Notes under the pieces: generated by a model
The model's database searches: none
The model's input: the letters and a program-made list of their open reading frames with translations, nothing else
What the model was told of the DNA's origin: nothing
Program-made: the position numbers and the translations under genes
Source: SHVZ01 sp044223515
GTDB taxonomy: Bacteria; Pseudomonadota; Alphaproteobacteria; SHVZ01
DNA: 16,646 nucleotides
Reading direction: 5' to 3'
Assembly (NCBI GenBank): GCA_044223515.1
Contig: JBGALV010000099.1
Location: forward strand, 1 to 16,646
Shown: positions 6,735-14,091 of the stretch, one piece after another
How positions within the stretch are numbered: the first letter of the stretch is position 1
Layout of the letters: every line of letters begins with the position of its first letter

Positions 6735-8195
6735 ATGACGTCCGCGTCGAGCCTTCCCGGCAGAGGCCGCCTGATCGTGCTGATCGGCGGCATCCTGCTG
6801 CTGGGCTTCCTCACCACCAACCTGATCAGCTTCCGCGTCTCGACCGCGGCGTTGAAGGCGACGATCCTCCAGAACGAGCTGCCGCTCACCTCGAGCAACA
6901 TCTACGCCGAGATCCAGACCGACCTGCTCAGGCCGATCTTCGTCTCCTCGCTGATGTCCAACGACACCTTCGTCAAGGACTGGCTGATCGCGGGCGAGAA
7001 GGATCCGGGACAGATCTCCCGATACCTCGACGAGATCCGCGCCAAGTACGACGTCTTCACCGCCTTCCTGGTCTCGGACCGGACCAAGCAGTACTACCAC
7101 TTCAGCGGGCCGACCAAGGTCGTCAGGGCCGGCGAGCCGAACGACGACTGGTTCTTCCGCATCGGCGAGATGAAGCAGCCCTACGAGGTCAACATCGATT
7201 TCAACGCGGCGCAGAACATGGAGATCACGATCTTCATCAACTACCGCGTCCTCGACTATCAGGGCCAGTTCATCGGGGCGACCGGCGTCGGCCTCAAGCT
7301 TGATACCGTCACGCGCATCCTCTCCCACTACAAGACCAGCTATCAGCGCGGCATCTACTTCGTCGACGGCGAGGGCAAGGTCACCGTGCGCTCCGACGGC
7401 GCGGTGATTCAGGAAGACAACATCCGCACCGCCCCTGGCATCTCGACGATCGCGGCCGAGCTGCTGCGCAAGCCGGACGGCTATTTCGAGTACGTCCGCG
7501 ACGGCGAGACCATGCTGCTGACCAGCCGCTACATCCCCGACCTGGGATGGCGGGTGATCGTCGAGCAGCGCGAGTCCGAGGCGCTGGCGGCGCTGTGGAA
7601 CAGCTTCGTCACCAACCTCGCCATCGGCATCGTCATCATCCTTCTGACCATCGGGACTATCGCCTACGCGATCAACCTCTACCAGACCCGGCTCGAGGAC
7701 ATGGCGGTCACCGACAAGCTGACCGGCATCGGCAACCGCCAGCTTCTCGACATCGCCCTCGACCAGTCGCTCAAGCTGAGACGGCGCGTCCCCCTGCCGC
7801 TGTCCGTGCTGCTGATCGACATCGATCGCTTCAAGACCATCAACGACACCCGCGGTCACCTGAAGGGAGACGAGGCGATCCGGAGCGTCGCGCAGGTCCT
7901 CAAGGAACGCGCGCGCGAGTCCGACCTGCTGGCCCGCTGGGGAGGCGAGGAGTTCATCCTGCTCGCCCACAATTGCCGTCTCTCCCATGCCCAGGAGCTG
8001 GCGGAGACTTTGCGGGAGGCGGTCGCTACCTCCTCGGTCCTCAGCCCCGACGACGGGCTCCGCGTTACGGTCAGCTGCGGTGTCGCCGAATGCTCGGAGG
8101 AAGACGACGCCGAAAGCCTTGTCGGCCGCGCCGACCGCGCGCTCTATCGCGCCAAGGAAGAAGGCCGCAACCGGGTGGCGATCGAGATCGCCTGA
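6735..8195 (+). CDS. Membrane diguanylate cyclase with periplasmic sensor domain (GGDEF)
   Basis: Makes the second messenger cyclic di-GMP from two GTP. The 486-residue protein has one membrane helix at about 12-32, a periplasmic sensor of some 260 residues that looks like a double Cache domain (for example GQFIGATGVGLKLD near 177-190), a second helix at about 292-314 and a C-terminal GGDEF domain from about 322. The signature is GGEEF (403-407), the metal-binding Asp is D362 in IDIDRFKTIND, and the inhibitory I-site RxxD is intact at R394-D397, five residues before GGEEF. It should therefore be active and subject to product feedback. GAGG (6726-6729) lies 5 bases before the ATG. Co-transcription with the reductase upstream suggests its sensor may respond to a related metabolite (inference). 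It converges on the MFS gene with 3 bases between stops. Confidence 0.94.
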   Translation: MTSASSLPGRGRLIVLIGGILLLGFLTTNLISFRVSTAALKATILQNELPLTSSNIYAEIQTDLLRPIFVSSLMSNDTFVKDWLIAGEKDPGQISRYLDEIRAKYDVFTAFLVSDRTKQYYHFSGPTKVVRAGEPNDDWFFRIGEMKQPYEVNIDFNAAQNMEITIFINYRVLDYQGQFIGATGVGLKLDTVTRILSHYKTSYQRGIYFVDGEGKVTVRSDGAVIQEDNIRTAPGISTIAAELLRKPDGYFEYVRDGETMLLTSRYIPDLGWRVIVEQRESEALAALWNSFVTNLAIGIVIILLTIGTIAYAINLYQTRLEDMAVTDKLTGIGNRQLLDIALDQSLKLRRRVPLPLSVLLIDIDRFKTINDTRGHLKGDEAIRSVAQVLKERARESDLLARWGGEEFILLAHNCRLSHAQELAETLREAVATSSVLSPDDGLRVTVSCGVAECSEEDDAESLVGRADRALYRAKEEGRNRVAIEIA

Positions 8196-8198
8196 CGC

Positions 8199-9584
8199 CT
8201 AGTTGCCGTGACCGCTCACCTGCTGGGCGGCATTCCGCTCCAGCCGGACGAACATCAGGCCCGAGACCAGCGTCACCGCGCCGACCGCGAGGAAAGCCGG
8301 CCAGAAGTCGGACGCCGCGAGTTGATCGGCGCCGCGTGCCGCCATCGTCAGGTGCAGCGCCGTGGCGCCGAGAGCCACGCCCAGGCTCTGCGCCACCTGC
8401 TGCGCGGTGCCGGAGACGCTGGTCGCCTGGCTCAGGTCCTCGGGCTTCATGTCAGCGAACGCCAATGCGTTGAGCGAGGTGAATTGCAGCGAGCGGAAGA
8501 AGCCGCTGGCCAGCAGGATCGCCAGGATCAGCACTTCCGAGCTGTCGGGCCGGAAGATGCCGTAGAGGCTGGTCAGCACCGCCGCGATCATGCCGTTGCC
8601 GATCAGCACGACACGGAAGCCGAAGGCGCGGATGATGCCGCGCGCGGTGAACTTCATCGCGAAGGCGCCGACCGCACTGATGAAGGTCAGCAGGCCGGCG
8701 GCGAAGGCGGACTTGCCGAAGCCCACCTGCAGCATCAGCGGCAGCAGCAACGGCAGCGCCCCCGCGCCGATGCGGAAGACCGAACCGCCGAACACCGAGA
8801 GGCCGAAAGTCGGCACCCGCAGCAGCCTAAGCTGAAGGATCGGCCGGTCCCGCCTTCCTGCATGGACCAGGTAGACGGCACCGGCGATCGCGCCCGTCGC
8901 CAGCAGCGCGATGCCGGCCAGCGGGCTTTCGTCGGCATGGGTCGACAGCTCGATGCCCATCACCAGGCCCGACAGCGCGACCGCGCAGAGCAGGAACCCG
9001 ACGATGTCGAGAGGCGGGGGCGGCGGCACGGGATCTTGCGGGATCTTCAGCGTGACCAGGACGAAGCCGAGCAGCCCGACCGGCACGTTGAGGAAGAAGA
9101 TCCAGCGCCAGTCGGCATATGTCGCGATGAAGCCGCCGATCGGCGGCCCGACGATCGGACCGATCATCGCCGGCATGGTGACGTAGGTGAGCGCCTGGAC
9201 GAGGTCGGCCTTGGTGCAGTTCCTGAGCAGCACGAGGCGCCCCACCGGCATCATCATCGCCCCGGCGATGCCCTGGACGAAGCGCGAGACCGCCAGCATC
9301 GGCAGGTTGACCGAGAGCCCGCAGGCGACCGAAGACAGCACGAAGACGACGATCGCGGTCCGGAACACGTCGCGGGCGCCGACCTTGTCGGCGAGCCAGC
9401 CGCTGATCGGGATGAACGCCGCCATCCCCAGCAGGTATGTCGTGATCGAGAGGCTGAGATGGACCGGGTTGACGCCGAACTCGGCGGCGATCTGCGGCAA
9501 CGCCGTGGTGATGATCGTGCCGTCCAGGTTCTCCATGAAGAGAGCGCAGGCAACGATCAACGCGATGGTCTGCGGCCGGGGCAA
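8199..9584 (-). CDS. MFS transporter, DHA2 (EmrB/QacA-like) family
   Basis: Inner-membrane proton-coupled exporter, 461 residues, hydrophobic throughout with about 14 predicted helices. The first helix carries the DHA2 signature LDGTIITTALP (20-30). The cytoplasmic motif A GWLADKVGARDVFR is at 62-75, and an antiporter motif C-like stretch, IGPIVGPPIGG, follows in helix 5, then ADWRWIFFLNVPVG, very typical of this family. The start codon is TTG at 9584: AGGAGG (9589-9594) lies 4 bases upstream, and an ATG just 5' of it is followed at once by a stop. The gene begins 17 bases after the M81 peptidase stop, so the pair is an operon. DHA2 members usually expel drugs or metabolites; here export of a degradation intermediate or toxic peptide is possible but unproven. 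Confidence 0.92.
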   Translation of the reverse strand: MPRPQTIALIVACALFMENLDGTIITTALPQIAAEFGVNPVHLSLSITTYLLGMAAFIPISGWLADKVGARDVFRTAIVVFVLSSVACGLSVNLPMLAVSRFVQGIAGAMMMPVGRLVLLRNCTKADLVQALTYVTMPAMIGPIVGPPIGGFIATYADWRWIFFLNVPVGLLGFVLVTLKIPQDPVPPPPPLDIVGFLLCAVALSGLVMGIELSTHADESPLAGIALLATGAIAGAVYLVHAGRRDRPILQLRLLRVPTFGLSVFGGSVFRIGAGALPLLLPLMLQVGFGKSAFAAGLLTFISAVGAFAMKFTARGIIRAFGFRVVLIGNGMIAAVLTSLYGIFRPDSSEVLILAILLASGFFRSLQFTSLNALAFADMKPEDLSQATSVSGTAQQVAQSLGVALGATALHLTMAARGADQLAASDFWPAFLAVGAVTLVSGLMFVRLERNAAQQVSGHGN

Positions 9585-9586
9585 AG

Positions 9587-9594
9587 CCCCTCCT
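9587..9594 (-). promoter_or_regulatory. Strong Shine-Dalgarno site that fixes a TTG start for the MFS gene
   Basis: On the minus strand AGGAGGGG reads just before TTG 9584. Its AGGAGG core is 4 bases from the start codon, and no other in-frame start with a comparable site lies upstream before a stop. Confidence 0.7.
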
Positions 9595-9601
9595 ACATGG
9601 G

Positions 9602-11083
9602 TCAGGTACCGATCTCGTCCAGAGGATAGACGGGTCGCCTGACCTTCTTGTAGGGGAACTTGGTGAGGTCGCTCATGCCCGGGCCCGGGGTCTCGACCGT
9701 GTAGCTCGCCTTGGCGATCGGATTGTAGGCGGCACGGTGGGCGACCGCGGCCTTGACGCCGATCACCTTGAGCTTGGTCGGCTCGATCCCCTGGCTCCGG
9801 AGCTGTCCCAGGTCCCAGGGCGGGATCTTCTTCGAGGTCAGCAGCACCAGGATGCCTTCGTGCTCAATCACGGCCGAGGGCCCCATCTCGATCTCGTTGC
9901 CGAAGGCCGCCATGTGGCTCTTCGGATCCTCCAGGGTGAAGCGGCCGTCGCTCTTCGACCTGAGCGTCGCCGTCATCTCGACCGGTCCCTCGTCGAACGG
10001 GTTCAGCTTGCCGCCGACCCTGAGCTTCACCTGGTCGCCGACCTTGGCATCGGCGACGGCCGCGACCGATTCCGGGTCGGCGATCACGACCGCGGACTCG
10101 CGCACCTTGTGACGCATCAGCGCCCGGAGGATGCCAGTGCTGTCGCCGGTCGTGCCGCCCCCGATGTTGTCGGAGGGCTCGACCAGCAGAACGGGTCCTT
10201 CCTTCACCGGCATGATCTCGCGCAGCACCTCGTCCACCGACTTGTCGCGCGGGCTCCCGGCCTTCCGGAGGCGCATCGCCTCGGCCTCGAGCCGGTCGAG
10301 CGCCGCCTCGACCGCCTTCGGATCACCATCGGAGACGATGCTGAACGAGAGGCCGACATCGGGTGCATCGGCGAAGGCGAACCCGGCGATGACGTTGGCG
10401 CACCACACACCCGGCACCTCGACCTCGATCTTCCGTGCCATCGCCTCCAGGTCCTTCATCGGCGTGTCGGCGGTGCCGACGCCGGTCGGCGGCCACATGA
10501 TCGGCGGGCGGCGCCAGTACTGCGTCGGGATCTTCCCGCTCTCGAGGCAGCGCTGGAGCAGGTCGGCAGCCCGCATCGTCGCCTCGCGCGCGTCCGTGTG
10601 CGGGTTCTCGCGATAGGCAACCAGGCAGTCCGAGAGATCGATGATCCTCCGGGTGAAGTTCGCATGCAGATCGAACACGCCGAAGACCGGAACACCCTTG
10701 GGCATCAGCGGCCGGAGCCGCTCCAGGAACTCGCCCTCGGGATCGACCTCCTCGTCTGTCGCCATCGCGCCGTGCAGGAGCAGGAAGACCGCGTCGATCT
10801 TCGTGCCCTTCAGCTCCGCGAGCGAGTGCGCGACGTCCGTCCAGAACGCCTCGAAGACGTCGTGCTCGACCACGCCGGACGGGAACGCCTGGTAGTCGGC
10901 GGTCGGCAGCACGGTCCAGCCATGGGCCTTGGCGCGTGAGAGGAAGCCATCGAAATTCGAGCCGTCGCCGTCGCGGCGGAACATCTCCTCGCCCTTCAAG
11001 ACCTCCCACTTCGCCAACGGTGTCTTCTCGGGAAGGAAGGTGTGGGTCTCGTGGAACAGGCCGGCGAACAGCACATTCGGCAT
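9602..11083 (-). CDS. M81 family metallopeptidase (MlrC / microcystinase C-like)
   Basis: Predicted zinc hydrolase related to MlrC, which in sphingomonads cuts linear microcystin products; most bacterial members have unknown substrates. The protein is 493 residues, typical of the family. N-terminal DUF1485-type region: HETH at 11-14 (E12 candidate ligand), LLHGAM at 102-107 with H104, FDLHANF at 137-143 giving D138 and H140, and NPHTD with H162; together these supply the expected metal site. The C-terminal half has the conserved DNIGGGTTGDST stretch. I chose the ATG at 11083 with GGAGG six bases upstream; the 31 in-frame residues further upstream would run through the palindromic control region and lack a family match. 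The MFS gene follows in the same operon and a family-5 solute-binding protein diverges from it, a context suggesting peptide or amide breakdown. No signal peptide is visible, so it is probably cytoplasmic. Confidence 0.9.
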   Translation of the reverse strand: MPNVLFAGLFHETHTFLPEKTPLAKWEVLKGEEMFRRDGDGSNFDGFLSRAKAHGWTVLPTADYQAFPSGVVEHDVFEAFWTDVAHSLAELKGTKIDAVFLLLHGAMATDEEVDPEGEFLERLRPLMPKGVPVFGVFDLHANFTRRIIDLSDCLVAYRENPHTDAREATMRAADLLQRCLESGKIPTQYWRRPPIMWPPTGVGTADTPMKDLEAMARKIEVEVPGVWCANVIAGFAFADAPDVGLSFSIVSDGDPKAVEAALDRLEAEAMRLRKAGSPRDKSVDEVLREIMPVKEGPVLLVEPSDNIGGGTTGDSTGILRALMRHKVRESAVVIADPESVAAVADAKVGDQVKLRVGGKLNPFDEGPVEMTATLRSKSDGRFTLEDPKSHMAAFGNEIEMGPSAVIEHEGILVLLTSKKIPPWDLGQLRSQGIEPTKLKVIGVKAAVAHRAAYNPIAKASYTVETPGPGMSDLTKFPYKKVRRPVYPLDEIGT

Positions 11084-11181
11084 GGGCAACCTCCGACCGG
11101 ACGCTAGCCGATCTCGTCCGCCGCCGACCGGAAAACGCGCCGATACCGGAACTCGCCATTTCGTCCCTCGAAACACGGCGC

Positions 11182-11211
11182 TTTCTCCGCCCGGAGAAAC
11201 AATGCAGCATT
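11182..11211. promoter_or_regulatory. Two adjacent palindromes, candidate operator between M81 and binding-protein genes
   Basis: TTTCTCCG-CC-CGGAGAAA is a perfect 8-bp inverted repeat with a 2-base centre at 11182-11199. One base later AATGC-A-GCATT forms a second palindrome at 11201-11211. They lie inside the 187-base divergent gap (11084-11270), about 100 bases from the M81 start and 60-90 from the binding-protein start, where a regulator could control both genes. I saw no clear sigma-70 -35/-10 pair. The sequence does not match the TGGTNNNACCA-like sites known for FadR-type regulators. Confidence 0.5.
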
Positions 11212-11225
11212 AGCCAAGGACGCCT

Positions 11226-11242
11226 CCTCTCTCGCTGAGAGG
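11226..11242 (+). promoter_or_regulatory. Small leader hairpin upstream of the substrate-binding protein gene
   Basis: CCTCTC (11226-11231) pairs with GAGAGG (11237-11242) around a 5-base loop, 14 bases before the GGAGG ribosome site (11257-11261). An alternative pairing is CGCCTC (11221-11226) with GAGGCG (11239-11244). The CCTCC at 11223-11227 could also pair with the ribosome site. It may tune translation or stabilise the 5' end; this is weakly supported. Confidence 0.25.
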
Positions 11243-11270
11243 CGCCCGTAACCTGGGGAGGTTCACGATC

Positions 11271-12842
11271 ATGAAACGCTTGCTCTCGACGGCCGCTGCC
11301 GTCGCGGCGCTCCTGGCGCTCTCCGCCGGAACCGCCACGGCCCAGCAGAAGGTGCTGAGGGTCGTCCCGCACGCCGACCTCAAGGTGGTCGACGGCTACC
11401 AGACCACGGCGACGATCACGTCGATGCACATGGGCGCGGTCTACGACACGCTGTTCAGCTGGGACGAGAACATCGATAACCAGCCGCAGATGGTCGACAA
11501 GTGGTCGCTGTCGAACGACAAGCTGGTCTACACGATGACGCTGCGCGACGGACTCAAGTTCCACGACGGCAGCGACGTCACCACCAAGGACGTGGTCGCT
11601 TCCTTGAAGCGCCTGGTCAAGCGCGAGGTGCTCGGCCGCTCGATCGAGCCGTTCCTCGCCTCGATCGACGCCGTCGACGCCAAGACCTTCACCATCAAGC
11701 TGAAGGAGCCCTTCGGCCCGCTGCTCTTCGCGATCGGCGGCTCGCCGAACCTGGAAGGCATCTATCGCGAGAAGGACGCGCTGATCGATCCGAACACGCC
11801 GATCACCGAGTCGGTCGGATCCGGCCCATTCAAGTTCAACAAGGAGGAATGGATCCCCGGCGCCAGGGTCGTCTACGACAAGTTCACCGACTACAAGCCC
11901 CGATCCGAGAAGCCGTCGGGCTTCGCCGGCGGCAAGGTCGTGAAGGTCGACCGGGTCGAGTACAAGATCATCCCGGACACCGCGACCGCCTTCGCCGCCC
12001 TCGCCGCCGGCGAGGTCGATTTCGTCGATCAGCCGTCGATCGAGCATGTGAAGGCGATCGAGAACAACCCGAATGTCGTCGTCGGCACGATCTGGACAAT
12101 CGAGGGCTTCGGCGTGCTGCGTCCGAACCACCTGCACCCGCCGTTCAACAATCCGAAGGCGCGCCAGGCGCTGGCCTTGATGATCGACCAGAAGGACTAC
12201 CTGGCGGCCGCCATCGGGCCGGAGAAGTACACGCGGGTCTGCCACTCGATGTGGATCTGCGGCACGACCTACGGCACCGAAGCCGGCTCCGAGCCCTACA
12301 AGAAGCAGGACCTCGAGAAGGCCCGGCAGCTGATGAAGGAGGCCGGCTACAACGGCGAGAAGATCACGTTGATGGGCCCGGCCGACATCCAGTTCATCAA
12401 CGCGTACACGATGGTCACCGCCGAGAACCTCAAGAAGATCGGCGTCAACGTCGACCTCGTCATCGCCGACTGGGGCTCGATCGTCACCCGCCGCTCGAAG
12501 AAGGAACCGCCCGCCCAGGGCGGCTGGAATATCTTCCACACCGGATCGGGCACGGCTTCCCAGGCCAACCCGATGTCGAGCAACACGACGCCGACGATCT
12601 GCGGCGACGCGTGGTTCGGCTGGCCTTGCGATGACGTCGCAGAGAAGATGCGCCAGGCCTTCATCCGCGAGACCGATCCCGCCAAGCAGAAGCAGATCGC
12701 GACCGATCTGCACAAGCGCCTGTGGGAGAACATCCCCTACATTCCGATCGGGCAGTACCAGCAGCCGTTCGTGTGGCGGAAGAACACCTCCGGCTGGCTC
12801 AAGGTGAACACCGTCGTCTACTGGAACGTCGAGAAGAACTGA
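11271..12842 (+). CDS. Periplasmic ABC-transporter substrate-binding protein, family 5 (peptide/opine/nickel type)
   Basis: Captures a solute, in this family most often a di- or oligopeptide, glutathione or related amide, and delivers it to an ABC importer. Length is 523 residues, normal for the family. There is a clear Sec signal peptide: MKRLL, a hydrophobic core to about residue 19, then GTATA with likely cleavage after A24; no lipobox Cys. Family motifs include WSLSNDKLVYTMTLRDGLKFHDG-type sequence at about 78-101 (W-S-x-L-R-x-G-x-x-F-H-D-G) and GSGPFKFNKEEW near 184-195. Two Cys-containing segments (VCHSMWICGT and TICGDAWFGWPCD) may form disulphides. GGAGG lies nine bases before the ATG. 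No permease or ATPase gene is present in the window, so its partners are elsewhere. It diverges from the M81 peptidase gene. A terminator-like hairpin follows. Confidence 0.92.
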   Translation: MKRLLSTAAAVAALLALSAGTATAQQKVLRVVPHADLKVVDGYQTTATITSMHMGAVYDTLFSWDENIDNQPQMVDKWSLSNDKLVYTMTLRDGLKFHDGSDVTTKDVVASLKRLVKREVLGRSIEPFLASIDAVDAKTFTIKLKEPFGPLLFAIGGSPNLEGIYREKDALIDPNTPITESVGSGPFKFNKEEWIPGARVVYDKFTDYKPRSEKPSGFAGGKVVKVDRVEYKIIPDTATAFAALAAGEVDFVDQPSIEHVKAIENNPNVVVGTIWTIEGFGVLRPNHLHPPFNNPKARQALALMIDQKDYLAAAIGPEKYTRVCHSMWICGTTYGTEAGSEPYKKQDLEKARQLMKEAGYNGEKITLMGPADIQFINAYTMVTAENLKKIGVNVDLVIADWGSIVTRRSKKEPPAQGGWNIFHTGSGTASQANPMSSNTTPTICGDAWFGWPCDDVAEKMRQAFIRETDPAKQKQIATDLHKRLWENIPYIPIGQYQQPFVWRKNTSGWLKVNTVVYWNVEKN

Positions 12843-12854
12843 TCCAAGCCGTCG

Positions 12855-12893
12855 AGCCGCGGGCGCCGTCACGACGACCGCGGCTTTTCGTTT
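12855..12893 (+). terminator. Intrinsic terminator or attenuator after the substrate-binding protein gene
   Basis: AGCCGCGG (12855-12862) pairs perfectly with CCGCGGCT (12878-12885), loop 15 bases, followed by a T-rich tract ending TTTTCGTTT (12885-12893). It starts 13 bases after the stop codon. The next ATG is only 15 bases further on, leaving no room for a promoter, so downstream expression probably relies on partial read-through. Confidence 0.75.
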
Positions 12894-12908
12894 GCTCAAG
12901 GACCAGAC

Positions 12909-14081
12909 ATGCGCATCACCGCCGTCGAGCCCATCCTCCTCAAAGGGACCGAGACCTATGGCGCCACCGTCGGCGGCGAGGAAGCGAAGGACAATGGCGA
13001 CTGGCAGCTCCTGATCAAGGTCTCGACCGACGAAGGTCTGACCGGCTGGGCCGATGTCGAGACGCTGGCGCCGGCCGCGGTCGCGATCATCGCGGGCCAG
13101 GGCATGGCGGTGCTGGGCTTCAAGACGCTGGGCGAGTTGCTGATCGGCGAGAACCCGCTCGATGTCGAGCGTCTCTGGGACAAGCTCTACATCGGCAGCG
13201 CCTACTATGGCCGCCGCGGCATCGCGATGCAGTGCATCTCGGCGATCGACAACGCGCTGTGGTCGATCCGTTCGCAGGCGACCGGCCTCTCGCTCTCGCG
13301 CCTGCTCGGCGCACGCCGCCATGACAAGGTGATGGCCTATGCCTCCACCCTCTTCCGCGAGACGCCGGACGGCATGAAAGCGGCTGCCCAGGGCTACATC
13401 GACAAAGGCTTCCACGCGGTCAAGTTCGGCTGGGGCGTGTTCGGCGAGGATCCGGGCCGCGACCGCGAGCTGGTCGCCGCCGCGCGCGAGACGCTGGGGC
13501 CGAAGCGCCACCTGCTGGTCGATCCGGGCTGGTATCCGGCCGGCTGGAAGAAGCCGGGACCGATGCGCTCGCGCCGCCAGGCGATCGAACTGGTCGAATG
13601 GCTCGCCGACTACGGCGTCGGCTGGTGCGAGGACTTCATCCACCCAGAGCGCTTCGACGAATACGCCCATGTGCGTGCCGTGAGCCCGACGCCGATCGCC
13701 GCCGGCGAGCAGGTCGCGACGATCTGGGACTTCGAGCGCTTCATCGGCGAGGGCTGCGTCGACGTGATCCAGCCGGACCTGTCGCGCTGCGGGGGCATCA
13801 CCGTCGCCAAGCGCGTCGCCGAGATGTCGGAGCAGGCCGGCATCGACCTGGTGCCGCATTCCTGGCTGACGCATCTCTTGACCGGGTACAGCCTGCAGCT
13901 GATCTCGACGCTGCCCCGTGCCCGCTTCGTCGAGTTCAACGTGAGCCAGTCGGCGCTGACCGCCGGCATCGCCAAGGCGTCGTTCACGCTTCAGCCGGAC
14001 GGCACGGTGCCGATCCCGGACACGCCCGGCATCGGCGTCACGGTCGACGAGGAATTCGTCAAACGCCATCGCGCGAACTAG
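12909..14081 (+). CDS. Mandelate racemase/muconate lactonizing enzyme family protein (probable acid-sugar dehydratase)
   Basis: Enolase-superfamily enzyme of the mandelate racemase branch, which abstracts the proton alpha to a carboxylate with Mg2+; most members dehydrate sugar acids. The 390-residue protein has the capping domain at about 1-130 and then the barrel. Metal ligands are D205 in LLVDPGW, E241 in WCEDF and E267 in AAGEQ. The His-Asp dyad that defines this branch is D290 (QPDLSRCGG) and H317 (VPHSW). Where mandelate racemase has KxK, this protein has K172-F-G174 in AVKFGWG, so only the first Lys is present, which argues against two-base racemisation and for a one-base dehydratase. 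AAGGA (12898-12902) precedes the ATG by 6 bases. The following hydroxyacid dehydrogenase has its ribosome site overlapping this stop codon, so the two are coupled. Substrate not predictable. Confidence 0.9.
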   Translation: MRITAVEPILLKGTETYGATVGGEEAKDNGDWQLLIKVSTDEGLTGWADVETLAPAAVAIIAGQGMAVLGFKTLGELLIGENPLDVERLWDKLYIGSAYYGRRGIAMQCISAIDNALWSIRSQATGLSLSRLLGARRHDKVMAYASTLFRETPDGMKAAAQGYIDKGFHAVKFGWGVFGEDPGRDRELVAAARETLGPKRHLLVDPGWYPAGWKKPGPMRSRRQAIELVEWLADYGVGWCEDFIHPERFDEYAHVRAVSPTPIAAGEQVATIWDFERFIGEGCVDVIQPDLSRCGGITVAKRVAEMSEQAGIDLVPHSWLTHLLTGYSLQLISTLPRARFVEFNVSQSALTAGIAKASFTLQPDGTVPIPDTPGIGVTVDEEFVKRHRAN

Positions 14082-14091
14082 GAGCCCCAGG

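Noticed and set aside
6657..7988. A 443-codon minus-strand frame opposite the diguanylate cyclase.
   Set aside because: The cyclase on the plus strand has intact GGEEF, I-site and membrane helices; the antisense frame lacks any motif.
8208..9629. A 473-codon plus-strand frame opposite the MFS gene.
   Set aside because: It is hydrophilic and repetitive in Arg, Asp, Gln and His, the mirror image of a hydrophobic transporter coding strand.
11084..11176. Longer M81 peptidase start at 11176.
   Set aside because: The extra 31 residues are Arg/Gly-rich without family similarity, whereas ATG 11083 has a well-spaced GGAGG and begins at the conserved N-terminus.
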